Shown piece by piece: positions 11,453 to 36,483 of a stretch of DNA of 64,000 bases. Source of the stretch: Paraspadella gotoi (lineage: Eukaryota; Chaetognatha). The notes below the pieces were generated by a model that saw only the letters and a list, made by a program, of their open reading frames with translations, searched no databases and was not told the DNA's origin. The stretch covers positions 16,093,245 to 16,157,244 of the forward strand of contig CM119264.1 of assembly GCA_051294375.1 (NCBI GenBank). The letters run 5' to 3'. Position 1 is the first letter of the stretch. Each line of letters begins with the position of its first letter. The translations under genes and the position numbers were made by a program.

Positions 11453-12347
11453 CTGAAACCCAGAGTTAAACGAAGATGTAAGCATAATGAGTATTAATGT
11501 TTTTCTAACTAACAGTTATCATTGTGATTGTTAGATGCACCGAACGCAAGATAGAAATTAATTATTTCTGAGCGCTTTGTTATGGAAATTAAAGATTTCA
11601 TCCGGATCTGATGAGAGGTGGAATGCCTTTTAGAGCGGAACGCGCGTATTTTCTTCAATTGTGCTTGGTGATAATTAAACTAAACTTCTACTCTGGGCGC
11701 TGTTAAAAAATTCGCCAAGTGAAGACGGCGTGAGGCACTCACCGAAAAAGTCGTGAAACGAGTCGTGATTTGTGCGAGATTCACGGTGACATTATCTTCT
11801 TGGGAATAGGAAATCTAGTGAAATCACGTGGTATCATTATAATGAAATGTGGACAAAAAATTATAAACAGCTGAACAAAACAAATGCTCGAACGCCCATC
11901 CTTTTTTTTTAAATTTTATCATTTTCTCAACAGAAATGATATCAAAATTTTTACTTGAGATGATGACAATTTGGTCGAGGTTCGCGTTTGGAATGTGAAC
12001 CAGACGAAATCTCCCGCGGTTTCACTTTCTGAATAATAATAACAAAACGCAACTTTAAGAAACGTTTTATGACTTATAATAAACGATGCTCTCAAACCGC
12101 TTACCTTCATTGCGGATAACATATTCTCTTGTACGAAACTTTCACCGAATTGCCAATCGCACGAATTCGCGGTTGAAAACGAAGCCTAAAAAAAGAAGAA
12201 AAATATGTTCTGCTTTTTTTTTCTCTTTTGGCAACATCTTCACTATCTCTCCCATAATGTTTTTCATTAACGTAAACTATTTATAGACAAAGGAACCGTG
12301 ACGTGGGAACGGGAAGATTGACAGCGAAAAAGACGAACAGAGCGAGA

Positions 12348-12393
<46 letters not shown>

Positions 12394-12940
12394 CGCTGTC
12401 TTCCGCTTCGCGAGAACTCACGAGCGCGCGCGCGTATAAAAGAAGTTTGACTGGAAAGTTGTTTTCAGTTTTCCAGCGCCTGATCTCGAAGCCCCTATCT
12501 TCGCTATACAAACCAAAAGAATATCAAGGTCAGTTGTAATTTTTTTTTACCAATCTTGATTTCAATACATCAAATTCTCACACAGTACTTACGCTCTAGT
12601 GCTTAAGATTATAATCAACTTATCATTCTAAACAGTATCTGTCGGTAATTTTATAACGATAATTATATACAAGAAACATAAAAAGATATATGATTACATG
12701 TTTTTTGAATTGTTACAATGTTGAGTTTCAGCCTAAACAGTAAACACATTAACAAAGCAAAAGGAAAGCGAAATAATTTTTTTTTTATTTTGCTTGTTCC
12801 TATATATGTTTCTCTAACCCTACAGTAGGGGTAGCCCCACTCAATGGGTGAGTCAAAAATTTAAAATGAGTACATTCTCAAACGAAAATTTATACATTTT
12901 TATGTATACTTTCAATGGAAAAAAAATTTCTAATATGGCT
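11453..12940. other. intergenic, with (GA)n tract
   Basis: No supported exon. A (GA)n tract occupies 12341-12393, directly followed by a GCGCGCGCGTATAAA stretch (12425-12438) that could be a promoter with a TATA box, but no gene start could be attached to it. Confidence 0.4.
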
Positions 12941-12946
12941 CTATAC

Positions 12947-13425
12947 TAAGGCGTAGTGAAAGTTAAATACGAAAATTCTAAAAGTTAATTATGAACAACA
13001 TACCATCAGTGAGCATTAATTTGTAAAAAAAATTAATTTTATATTTTTTAATTTTCGCAGTAGGCTATATTTATATATAGTACTATCCTTATAAAATTTA
13101 ATATATAAAAAGTTAATTTCCAGCTTAAAATATAGCTTTTTCTAATTTTTGACCCACATAATGAAGGAATTTTTCAAAAAGAGTTATATTTCTTTCTATC
13201 AACTTTTTAAGACAAATCCAAATCTGCAAAAAAATCTTAGAAAAAACTGTTTTGAAATTTTAACATTTATTGGTTTAGTACTAGTATAAATATGGCCTAC
13301 TGCGTAAATTGTAAAATTTATTATAAATTCTTTTATTATATAAATGTTCATTAATATAATGTTGTTCGTTCCTTACTTTTAGAATTTTAAATTAAAGTTA
13401 AATTTAGGAATTTTACTACGCCTTA
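12947..13425. mobile_element. hAT-type MITE, copy 1 (8-bp TSD)
   Basis: The terminal inverted repeats start TAAGGCGTAGT and end CTACGCCTTA, and the inverse similarity continues for about 60 bases. The element is flanked on both sides by the same 8 bases, CTCTATAC, directly outside the repeats. An 8-bp target-site duplication with a short TIR is the mark of the hAT superfamily. There is no transposase; the interior is AT-rich. A second copy is at 35872-36483 with a different 8-bp duplication. Confidence 0.85.
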
Positions 13426-13960
13426 CTCTATACCCAAATAATTAATTTTTAAATATTTATTTATAAAAATTTTTTTGATAATTTTAAATTTTATGACCAT
13501 ATTTAGATAGCTTGTAAAAAGTTGTCTACACAAAGTATAATGCTTTTTTAAATATTTTTATGATAAGTGAGTCAAAAATAAAAAAAACCATAAAAAAATG
13601 TCATAATAATCTTTCAATGATTTTATCAGTTTTTATGTTTTCACTTAAAAAACGTAGGAATTTTTAAAAGTTGTAATTATATTTCTTGTTTATGTTTTTA
13701 TGCTATATCAGAATCCATCAAAAAAATTTTAAAATTTGAAAAAACAAATTTTATAATGCGAAAAATGACAAGTAATATTTAACGTATTAATCCAGATGTA
13801 TAATGTAAATTTTTTTTGAAAATGATTGCTTAAATATTCATTCAAGACAACTAAAGAAAACTTTGCCAATAGTCAAATTTTTTTATTATTTCCGGAGTTG
13901 ATCCCTAATTACAGTATTCTTTTTTTTTTCTTTACAAAGATTCTCCAAAGAGAAGAGCAA

Positions 13961-15608
13961 ATGTATTCGAAAATCCAAAGATTGATCTTCGCTTCTTGTC
14001 TCCTTATCTTAAGAAGGGAAACCGTAGCCGAGGTAAAAGAGGTCAAAGAATGATTTTTCAAAATAAAATACATTTATTGTTATGGAATTGAAATTTAAAG
14101 ACATGAGATTTATTTTCACAGGATGAATTGGAATTCGAAAGCCTTTTGAACAAAGAAAGCAGCAAGAAACCATTGATGGCAGGTACGTAAAAAATGACGT
14201 GCGTTCCGGATTCAGATTCCCCTCGTGGGGTTAGGGTCCTACAGAGTGTCTCAAGCGTGCTGTCACTTTACAAATGAACGCTGTGTCAATTTGGTATGGT
14301 GAATTATTAATTTGAAAGAACCACCGAAAAGATAAGTTTTTATAGTTTTTTCTGGTATCTATATTATCTTATTTATTTTTATTTTTATTGACACAATGCG
14401 CGGTTCAAATCAGGGAGAATTTTTGTTTTGACAATCCATCAAAAAATTTAGGCGTTATTAATTTTATTTAGTAGTCCTGCTTTTAGTTAAAAAATGATTG
14501 TTAGTAGGCTACCTTTTTTATTGTGCCTTTTCCTAAGAATTTTGTAGATTGGGAATGATTGACGATAATGATAATGATTTCAGAGGTGAAGATGAAAAGA
14601 AAGATTGTGAAGGAAATTAGTTTTTATGGACGCTCATTAAGTTTACCTTCAGGAAACTGATAAACGCTATAAATTTAGTAAGCTATGATTCAGAATATAA
14701 TCTGAGATGCGTAGAGTAAATGGTGTAAGCCGAGATAGCGGTTGCATGAATCAAACGAACCTTAAAAAACTAAAACATTGAATACAAAAATAAAGAGTAT
14801 GGTATTAACGTAAAAGGACCTTGCTTTCATTGACTCACTTAGTTGATATTATTTTCGCAGACAATTTCGCAAGAATGGAGCCTTTCTCAACCCGAGCAGC
14901 CTCGCGAGGAGCTCCAGAAAGAAATCACCAATTTGAGGACCGACTGGACCGAGAGACTCCACACGAAACTATTTTAGAAACGGGAGAGGATCCGTCGACA
15001 GCAATGCCCTCGAAACGACCATCCGTTTGGGCGGGGCTCTCGGGTCAATCTCGTCCCTTCTGGGGCCGACAGTTGTACAAGCGATCATGGCAGGTTCCAT
15101 CCTTGGCTGAGCAGGACCGATCAGTCTGGGGTCGTCAACTTTACAAGCGCCCCTCCGACTGGACAGTCGCTTCCGATTCCTCCGCTCCGGTCTGGGGCCG
15201 ACAATTGTACAAACGACCCTCGCAGTGGACGGCGCTTTCGGGCAAAGCAGGCCCAGTCTGGGGGCGTCAATTGTATAAGCGGCCCTCAGAGATCTCCGCT
15301 GCATCGGCCCAAGGTCAACGACAGCCGACTGAAAGGCAATTGTACAAGCGACCCTCGAGTTGGTCGGTCGTTCCCGACCGCGATCGCCCTATGTGGGGTC
15401 GGCAGCTGTACAAACGACTTTCAGAAGTTGAGACGAATCTGCCGCAGTCGCAGCCGCAGTTCCGCCAGGAGCCGGAGACGAACCTCCTCCTCCCTGGCGA
15501 TGACCATAAAAGGTCGACCTCGTTTCCCGCGGAGAGCTGGGTCAAGAAGTCGGCGGGAGAGAGGATCGAACGCGGATGGAATCGACTCACTTTCAAGAGG
15601 GACCACGG
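13961..15608 (+). CDS. secreted precursor of six RQLY peptides (neuropeptide-like)
   Basis: Exons 13961-14032, 14122-14182 and 14861-15608 join in phase. The product begins with a signal-like segment (MYSKIQRLIFASCLLILRRE), then an acidic spacer, then six tandem 20-21-residue units each closed by Lys-Arg. Units: PSVWAGLSGQSRPFWGRQLY, SWQVPSLAEQDRSVWGRQLY, PSDWTVASDSSAPVWGRQLY, PSQWTALSGKAGPVWGRQLY, a diverged PSEISAASAQ...TERQLY and PSSWSVVPDRDRPMWGRQLY. Prohormone-convertase cleavage at KR would release peptides with the motif PSxW(x8)VWGRQLY. There is no Gly before the KR, so they would end in free Tyr. Further dibasic sites follow (DHKRSTSF, WVKKSAG, LTFKRDHG). The exon ends at GTAAGT in phase 2; the final exon is unsettled (16201 continues open; a short alternative is at 15739). 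I do not recognise this peptide family. Confidence 0.8.
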
Positions 15609-16239
15609 GTAAGTTCTAATACAGAATTAGAATACGTAAAACCGTTTTTTATTGCAATAAAATAATTATATCATTAAAAAACTTATTAATGAAAAAAAAT
15701 ATTTAGAATAACATTAATAAAAAAAATATTTTATAAGGAACTAAACCGGAATCACAAAGATCCCTTTCGACCAAGACGAATCGACAACATGGCATTATTA
15801 GCGTCTGTATATATGACGTTCAAACTGAAAATTGATCAATGATCATGCTTCGATAAACTACGAGAGACCAATTGCTGCTCATTTAAATTTTAATGTATCT
15901 ATCGCAAAAACCGTCTAATAGTTTAGTAATTAGTTATCAATGTTTAAATCCACACTCGTAATTTCTTACTCATCCTTTCACCGAGAAAAAAATGTATTCA
16001 TTGTTTTCTGTTGCTGAATTTGATTGTTCGTAATTCCATTTTCAACTGATATCTGTTTGAACCATTTTGTGAGTAATAAACTGGAAATGTAGGCTTTGTC
16101 TGATTATGACTTTTTCTCTTTACTTTTCGCGTTTGTTTCATGTGCAATACAGAGGTGACTAATAAACTTTAATAGTTTAAATCATTTTATCATTTTTCAG
16201 TTCATTACCAGACAGATACATTCACTATATTAATCAGAT

Positions 16240-16460
16240 CTTTAGTGGCTCACTGAGTATTGCCATCAATGGCTCAATGAGTAATGCCATCAGTCCATGG
16301 CCAACAGGTACCGGGATCGATCCCCAAGGGTACCCTTCCTGCGGCTGTAAACCGCCTTGGGGGAGTGGTAAACCCTCAAACCTGATTCCAAGCCAAGGAC
16401 CCGTTCCACGGCTGCTTGAGGGGTTAAAGATATTTCGGATAGCGCTTAGCGCTGTTTCCG
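16240..16460 (+). repeat. tRNA-derived SINE-like repeat
   Basis: TGGCTCAATGAG (16268) resembles an A-box and GGGATCGATCCCC (16314) a B-box, at roughly tRNA spacing. They are followed by CCAAGCCAAGGACCCGTTCC, TGCTTGAGGGGTTA and a CGCTTAGCGCTG hairpin. The same downstream block occurs at 48.70-48.80 kb. Confidence 0.5.
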
Positions 16461-16939
16461 CAATACGACAAGAATACATAGTAAAATTTTCGAAAAAAAA
16501 AAAAGAATTTAAGTTTATTCTGACAGCGTGTCTACTGTCTTGCCCAAACATTTAGTGTGCCAACTGCAGTAAGTCAGGCAGACTTTCAAGTAAGTTGCGC
16601 CGAAACTTCGGATCAGGGAGACTGGTTATTGGTTAGTGGTTAATGGTTAAGAGGACTGTGACAAGGATGATTTCTATAAGCAGGGTTAAAATGAAGGACC
16701 ATTGGGTTCGGAGACGAAGAATTAGCCCAATGCACTAAAGGCGACAGCCACATCGAACGATTAGTGATTACGTCACTTCGCTTATTTTTATTTTTACTAA
16801 GTTGGAAAAGTTAAAGAAATCGATACTTGCCAAGCAATAAATCGATAACTCCCGAGTATTTGGCCAACTGAGGTAAAACTAAAAGCCATCGTCGATTCAA
16901 CGAGTGAGTGACGCGATCGATTTTCGTTATTTCCAATTT

Positions 16940-17160
16940 TTATCTGCCCACTACCTCGTTGTCTTTTTTGTCCTCTTCCTTGACCTCGTCGTCCTTGCCC
17001 TCGTTCGACAACTGGGACGCCATCTTGACGGCTCTCTCGACGGCGCGCTCCGACGCCCGCATCTGCGTGAAAGTCGGCATTCCCTTTCCCGAGAGACCCT
17101 TGAATTTGCTCACGAAGGGTTTGTTGACGACTGTTGAGTCCTTCACCAAAAAACTCTTAC
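16940..17160 (-). CDS. terminal exon of an unrecognised gene
   Basis: The minus strand reads VKDSTVVNKPFVSKFKGLSG, then KGMPTFTQMRASERAVERAV, KMASQLSNEG and a charged end (KDDEVKEEDKKDNEVVGR) to TAA. Codon use and composition look genuine. The exon start (AG before TTTTTTGGTG) lies about 30 bases from the TCGGATCTGC transposon at 17191. Part of the exon is repeated right after the N gap at 17509-17560. Upstream exons were not found in the window. Confidence 0.4.
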
Positions 17161-17190
17161 TCAGAATAAATTACATAATTTTATTTTCGG

Positions 17191-18250
17191 TCGGATCTGC
17201 TTATCAGATCTGCTTAGCAAATCCCGACTCTATAATCCACTTTGTCGGTCCGTCGGTCTGCCCCCTGAATCTTGTCGGGCATTCACTTATATCTGGTCAG
17301 AACATCGAATTATGATAAATTATGAAAAAACATAATGTCCGTCCGTCCGTCCGTCCCACCTTAGCAAAAAACACCAATTACTCGTGATTGAATAGATGGA
17401 TTAGAATGAAACTTTGTGTGTGGGTAGGGAAGTGTGTAATTGAACTGGATATGAATTTTCGATTGAATAGTCCGAGTGGAAATGAGTTTAAATGGAAANN
17501 NNNNNNNNAGGGTTTGTTGACGACGGTCGAGTCCTTCACCAAAAAACTCTTACTCAGAAAAAATTACATAATTTTATTCTTACTCGGATCTGCTTAGCAG
17601 ATCCCGACTCTATAATCCACTTTGTCGGTCCGTCGGTCTGCCCCCTCAATCTTGTCGGGCATTCACTTATATCTGGTCAGAACATCGAATTATGATAAAT
17701 TATGCAAAAACATAATGTCCGTCCGTCTGTCCGTCCCACCTTAGCAAAAAACACCAATTACTCGTGATTGAATAGATTAGAATGAAACTTTGTGTGTGGG
17801 TAGGGAAGTGTGTAATTGAACTGGATATGAAGTTTCGATTGAATAGTCCGAGTGGAAATCAGTTTAAATGGAAAAGACAAAAAGTCAATTTAACTGTTTG
17901 AACGCCAATTAGTCATGAGTGGATGGGGCGACTCACTTGAAATTTTGAATGTGGATAGGAAAGTTTCGATGGAATCGTCTGAGTGGAAATGAGTTTAAAA
18001 CTTTAAATAGAAAAAACAAAAAAACCTGTTTCTTTTTCTTTTTATATTAAATGTAAATGCAAGATATATTAATTAATCAAATAATTAATTAATTAACTAA
18101 TTAATCAGTCAATCAAGTCAATCGTTATCGGCATTATTGTCGTCGTCGCTGTCGTCGTCGTTGCTTTTGTCGTGGTCAGTGACGAAAAAACCTTAAAACA
18201 AAAATTTCGGATCAAATTAATTACAGCTAATGATCGTGGGCAGATCCTAC
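17191..18250. mobile_element. TCGGATCTGC element, copy with internal assembly gap
   Basis: It starts TCGGATCTGCTTATCAGATC and ends GGGCAGATCCTACATTG, so the ends are short inverted repeats. Shared internal words are TTTGTCGGTCCGTCGGTCTG, AGTGGAAATGAGTTTAAATGG and a GTCGTCGTCGCTGTCGTC run. The left half is present twice around the gap (17150-17490 and 17509-17875), which looks like two alleles placed end to end. A further related copy is at 58.09-58.80 kb. Confidence 0.65.
17499..17508. other. assembly gap (10 N) with duplicated flanks
   Basis: Ten Ns. The 50 bases after the gap repeat the exon start and the sequence at 17130-17190 almost exactly, so the join is probably an unmerged allele and not true sequence. 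Confidence 0.9.
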
Positions 18251-18540
18251 ATTGTTTGTTCAAACTTGTTTTTTTAAATTTAATTTTATGAAATTGGTTC
18301 AACCAGTATAAAAATTATCCATTCATTTAATAAATAAGCTATCTTTCCCCAGACATTGGACAGGCTTTGGTGGTTTCAGGCCTCCATCACCCTCACAAGC
18401 TAATGACATATTATACATATACATATATCTTATATATACTATATATTACTATAAATATACCTAGGTTAAACTAATTCTTTAATTAATCCTCAGATTTCAT
18501 TCGTAAAAATCGTTGCACCCGGCAAAGAAAATATCACTTT

Positions 18541-31496
<12,956 letters not shown>

Positions 31497-31599
31497 CCGG
31501 GCGCTCACCGGCTCACCGGGTTTCACTGTCGACAACAAAGCACAAAAGCGAATTGGCATAAAATTATATACTCTTTTTAAATGTCCATTTTTAAGTTTT

Positions 31600-32070
31600 A
31601 ATTAATGAACCGAAAATGATGACGTTCAAGTTAACATAACAAACAAAAAATTTATTTGTTCTTTTATTTAGAATTATATATCATGATATACTTAAGAACT
31701 TCTAGGTTCTTGACCTTGTCTTGCTTTGATCGTAGGACGAAGGAAAAGACCTACAATTTAGGGTTTGCCACACGGAATACGTTTCAAAACAAAAGGAGGC
31801 AAGGGGGGCTATGGGGATGAGGATTCGCAAAAGAAAAAAGTCAAATCAAAGTCATTGGAAAACAAAGGAGGAAGGAAAAAAGAAAGGGGAGACTGCAACA
31901 TGAAACACGTTGCAAAGTATGGTAAAGGGAAAAATAGAAAAGGGAATCCATATGGCATATAAAAAAGATAGGAAATAAGAAGAGAATGATGGCCCTTTTT
32001 GAAAACCCCAAAAGGAAAATGAGAAAAAAGAAAGAAGGCTATGAAAAAGTTATCGCAAAAGAAACAAGAA
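31600..32070. other. intergenic, Lys/Gly-rich ORF not accepted
   Basis: An ORF at 31765-31962 reads GGKGGYGDEDSQKKKVKSKS; it is purine-rich DNA without splice support. Nothing else seen. Confidence 0.3.
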
Positions 32071-32299
32071 CGGTGATTCCATTGTGTAGCGCCGCAGTGA
32101 CTTTATTTTCACGTGTATTTCCCTTTAATCACATGATATGACATGAAATGATATGGCATGACATGAGTAGAAAACTTTCTTAGCCCTTGTATTTATGACA
32201 TGCACTACATCGAGTCTTTATTCCTTATAGTTTTATAATTTCCTGAAAACGGTGCCAACGGTCCCTTAGATTTGAGGTTTTTTCCTGTCTTAACCAACT
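32071..32299. repeat. direct repeat, left copy (LTR-like)
   Basis: About 230 bases, starting ACAAGAACGGTGATTCCA and ending CTTAGATTTGAGGTTTTTTC...CTTAACCA, repeated in the same orientation at 33074-33299 with roughly 80-85% identity by eye. The TGTGTAGC start and the -CA end could make this a short LTR. No primer-binding site or pol gene lies between. Confidence 0.5.
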
Positions 32300-32812
32300 A
32301 CTATCTAGGAAAAAAGTATATAACATAATTCATTTATTCAATAAAAAGTATACAAAACATGGGTAAAAATTCTCAATATTTGGTATGCCCTTTCTTGGCA
32401 TCAACTACTGCCTGCATTCATCTGAGCATGCTCTCATACAGCAAATTGAGGTATGACAGTAAAATGTTTTTCCACATCTTTAACGCAATTATTTTCAGAC
32501 CCGATATTGATGTTGCATATCTTTCCCTCTTTTCTAAAAGGTATAATAGTACTTTTTTGAACCAAAAAGAGATGCAAGGCTTTTAGCATTGCCAAATTAA
32601 AAAAAAATAACTATTCAAAATAAAAACAAATAACTAAATACTAAAAATGTAACATTATTTTTTGGCTTGTAACTTCTAAACGATTTGACCTACAAAAAAA
32701 TGGAAGGAAGCGACTGAAAAGAAATTAAATGATTCAGATATTTTTAAAATCAAACAAGTTTTTGAATAGATATCTTTTATTAAAAATGTTATATACTTTT
32801 TTCCTAGATAGT
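32300..32812. mobile_element. MITE with ACTATCTAGG inverted repeats
   Basis: ACTATCTAGGAAAAAAGTAT at 32300 is matched in inverse at the right end, 32787-32812, about 27 bases on each side. The interior is AT-rich with an unconvincing ORF (32359-32586). It abuts the left direct repeat exactly. Target duplication not clear. Confidence 0.65.
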
Positions 32813-33073
32813 TTAGGCAAATTATATGGATTTTAACGTGATTGGGAAAGACCAATGGACAGATATACCGACCGACAGACCAACCAAGAAGTGGCTTATA
32901 GAGTTGCTCCGCGAGTGAGTACTAAAAACTAAAAACAGGAAGAGAGTAAAAATGGGAGTTTTGTAGATAGCCAAATGGAGGTTTATGCGGGGAAAAGAAA
33001 GAAAAAGAAAAAATAAAGAAAAATTTTAAAACCAGTAATAGAAAAAAGAAAATAAGAAAAAAAAGTATTAACA

Positions 33074-33299
33074 AGAACAGTGATTCCAATGTGTAGCACT
33101 GCAGTGACTTTATTTTCACGTGTATTTCCCTTTAATTACATGATATTACATGACTTGACATGACTAAAAAACTTTCTTTGCTCGTGTATTTATAATATGC
33201 ACTGCATCAAAATTCCCTCTTTTATTCCTTATAGTTTTAGGTATTCCTAAAGGCGGCACTAGCAGTCCCTTAGATTTGAGGTTTTTTCTGTCTTAACAA
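33074..33299. repeat. direct repeat, right copy (LTR-like)
   Basis: Same-orientation partner of 32071-32299, with shared CAGTGACTTTATTTTCACGT and CCCTTAGATTTGAGGTTTTT. Together with the left copy it brackets about 770 bases that include the MITE. Confidence 0.5.
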
Positions 33300-33462
33300 A
33301 TGAGCAATAGATATGCAATTATATGCATTTTTAACGTAAGTGGGACAGAACGAGTAATCGCGGAGCAACTAAAAAAGTTACGGCAGAGCGTAACAAAGAA
33401 GGGAAAGCTTGAACTCGGAGGAGGAAGAGAGAAAGAGAGTAAAAGAAATAGAAAAAGAAAGA

Positions 33463-33494
<32 letters not shown>

Positions 33495-33550
33495 GAGCGA
33501 GCGAGAGAACTGAATTGTATTAAGGAAACGAGCTTTGGGCTACATTGTGT

Positions 33551-33556
<6 letters not shown>

Positions 33557-33606
<50 letters not shown>
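33557..33606. repeat. (GA)n tract
   Basis: Fifty bases of GA repeat, preceded by a short (CAAG)n run at 33464-33493. Confidence 0.9.
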
Positions 33607-33609
<3 letters not shown>

Positions 33610-33672
33610 GAATTGAATTCATTTTTAATTATTTTGCCATCAACTTGACTAATAATTAAAAATTATAAACAG

Positions 33673-33770
33673 AAAATGTCTGATGGAAACATTTGAAATA
33701 TTTGAGGAAAAAATTGATGACGTCAAACAGGGTATTGTGAAAAAGATGTTGTTAGTTCGCCTCAATCGAT
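33673..33770 (+). CDS. isolated coding-like exon
   Basis: AACAG acceptor and TGTAAGTC donor bound an open frame reading KCLMETFEIFEEKIDDVKQG then IVKKMLLVRLNR, an amphipathic, non-repetitive sequence. No partner exon in matching phase was found, so the gene is unknown. Confidence 0.25.
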
Positions 33771-33877
33771 GTAAGTCAGGGAACTTTCAAAATCCGTTGC
33801 GAAGGAGGTTTTTTAGAAAACTGGGAATGTTGGTTTTTTCCTCGAATTTTAATAACTAAAGAAAAGAAAAGAAAAGA

Positions 33878-33879
<2 letters not shown>

Positions 33880-33974
<95 letters not shown>

Positions 33975-33979
33975 GAGAG
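33880..33979. repeat. (GA)n tract, 100 bases
   Basis: Long GA dinucleotide repeat with one GGGAGA interruption near the end. Confidence 0.95.
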
Positions 33980-34639
33980 TTCGATAGCATGCAAGAGGGT
34001 CCCGAGAGACCAAATCCCAACCTAGGCGGCGGCTTTCCTTAGTTTTTCCACTCGTCCGAAACCGAAGTTTCAACGAAAGACGTTGAATCAATTGTCGAGC
34101 GTGTCTCAATTACTTCTCAGTTACTGAGTTACTTCTCAGTTACTTCTCGACCCCAACGCAAAAACAATGGAATACGGAAAATAATAAAAACAAGATCAAC
34201 GTGTGTAAACATAACGAATGTATCTAAATTTTAGTTACTTAGGAAACCTAAAACCTAAAACTTTTATAAAAAAAAATCCGTGTTTATTTAGTTAGTTTTA
34301 GTTTTATGTTCGAATAACAATTTTCATCAAACATTTTATCGAGGTATTCCGATTCATGTGCTCATCTATTATTTTCTGAAAGATCTTGAATCAAAGATGA
34401 AGAAAGAAACAGAAAACAATGAAACATTGAATGAGAAAGGTTAGAGGTGAAAGTGTCTCGCCTCGAATATAAATATTAATGGCTGAGCTGAAGTTCTTAT
34501 TTCGATAAATCTAGTTTTTAAATATCTGATACATAACAATACTGAGAATTGGTTTTGGGCAAAACGCAATTAGAAAGAAAGAAATTTACATAATACCTTT
34601 TGCTGTTTCAACCGTTGCTGCTGTTTTATTTAGAAATCT

Positions 34640-35320
34640 AGATTCTATTCTAATTCAGGGTAACTTTACTATTCGACGACCGCTACAAACCTTAGCTACC
34701 ACCGGTCGGTGATATGTTAATCCGTTGAACTTTCGTCTTGAAGTCTACTTTCAGGTAAAAAAAGAATTTATAAAAAAAGTTTGATTTTAATGCTTTTATT
34801 GTTGCTATTAAAATTACAATATTACTATATAATGTTAAAAATTTTAATCAATCTTAACTTTTTTTGGTGGATTCTGATAAAGAAAAAAAAGTTAAATAAA
34901 AAATATAACTACAACTTTCAAAAATTATTATCTTTTTTTGGTCAAAATTAAGAAAAAGTAATAAAATTATTGAAAGATGATGATGATGATGACTATAAAT
35001 AGTTTTTCATATTTTTTACGAACTTATGATCAAAATATCAAAAAAAAAGAATTATACTTTGTGCAGACAACTTTTTGCAAGCTACCTGAATCAGATCTTA
35101 AAAATAAAAAAAAAATTTTAAAAAATTTAAGCCTTTCCTACTTAGAAAAAAATATAAAAAAATTAATATATGGGGTATGGAGTAATATTAAATTTTTTGT
35201 CTATTCAAATTTTTTAAGAAATGTCTAAATTTTCGTTTGAGCAGGTGCTTAATTCAAATTTCTTAACCACCTTACTGAGTTAAGCTATCCCTACCTCTAG
35301 CGTCGAGTCACAATTTGCGC
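34640..35320. repeat. degenerate dispersed repeat
   Basis: The words TAACTTTACTATTCGA, TAGCTACCACCGGTCGGTG and CTCTAGCGTCGAGTC are shared with 61220-61340, and AGACAACTTTTTGCAAGC-type DNA is shared in inverse with 13505-13560. AT-rich and without a credible gene; the 34977-35228 ORF is AT filler. Confidence 0.5.
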
Positions 35321-35787
35321 AGTAATACAATTTTTTTAAAAATTAAAAATAGATTCGGATTCGTCAGAAAAAAATAAGAAACTTTTGTAAAATATGTTTT
35401 AAAATATTTTAATGTTAATGCTGAGAAAAATGACAAAAACACTTTATAATATAATAGTTTCTACTTAGAGAATGAAAAATTTGAGAATTTTAACCTTTTT
35501 TTTCAATTTTGACACTGTAGATATTGAAATTTGTAATAATATGTTTTATATTTTAGGTCTAACTTTTTATGAGAAATCTGAATCTTTCATAAAAATTTCA
35601 AAAAAATTATTTTGAAAATTTTATATTTTATAAGGATAATACTATAAATATATTCTATTTTGCTTTTCTGTTCCCAAAACAATATGAACAAAATATTTTT
35701 TTTAAACGATAATCATACTATCTCGTACAAAATTATTATTGTTAATTGACTAAAATCATATTTTTGTTTTCAAGTGCTCCACTCTAG

Positions 35788-35871
35788 TGGTGAGGGATTA
35801 GGGGTGGTTAGGGGTGGTTAAGCATTAGCGGTAGTTAGGGTTAGGGATTAGGGGTAATTAGGGTTAGGGAG
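35788..35871. repeat. interstitial TTAGGG-like tract
   Basis: Degenerate GGTTAGGGGTGGTTAG, TTAGGGTTAGGGATTAGGGG and TTAGGGTTAGGGAG. It resembles the common animal telomere repeat. The hAT MITE at 35872 inserted into its last unit. Confidence 0.6.
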
Positions 35872-36483
35872 TAAGGCGTAGTAAAATTTCTAAATTTAAC
35901 TTTAATTAAAATTCTAAAAGTGAGGAACGAACAACATTATACTAATAAACATTTATGTAATAAAAAAATTTATAATAAATTTTACAATTTTCGCAGTAGG
36001 CCATATTTATACTAGTACTAAACCAATAAATGTTAAAATTTCAAAACAGTTTTTTCTAAGATTTTTTTGCAGATTTGGATTTTTCATAAAAAGTTGATAA
36101 AAAGAAATATAACTCTTTTTGAAAAATTCCTTCATTAAGTGGGTCAAAAATTAGAAAAAGCTATATTTTAAACTGAAAATTAAATTTTTATATATTAAAT
36201 ATAGTTTTTTTAATTTTTAACCCACTTAATGAAAGAATTTTTAAAAATGATTTATATTTTCTTTTATCAACTTTTGACGAGGAATTCAAATCTGCAATCA
36301 AAATTAAGAAGAGCCTATTTTGAAATTTTTCGATTTTATAAGGTTAGTACTATATATAAATATAGCCTACTGCGAAAATTAAAAAACCTAAAATAAATTT
36401 TATTTACAAATTAATGTTCACTTTTGGTATGTTGTTCATAATTGACTTTTAGAATTTTTGTATGTAACTTTCACAACGCCTTA
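35872..36483. mobile_element. hAT-type MITE, copy 2 (8-bp TSD)
   Basis: TAAGGCGTAG at the left and ACAACGCCTTA at the right, with TTAGGGAG duplicated directly outside both ends. Its interior matches copy 1 at 12947-13425 and carries an extra inverted segment, which makes it longer (612 versus 479 bases). Confidence 0.85.

Noticed and set aside
14969-15606. Minus-strand ORFs opposite the peptide precursor
   Set aside because: Shadows of the repeated plus-strand coding units.
32071-33299. Complete LTR retrotransposon
   Set aside because: Direct repeats exist, but the interior holds a MITE, no primer-binding site and no gag or pol.
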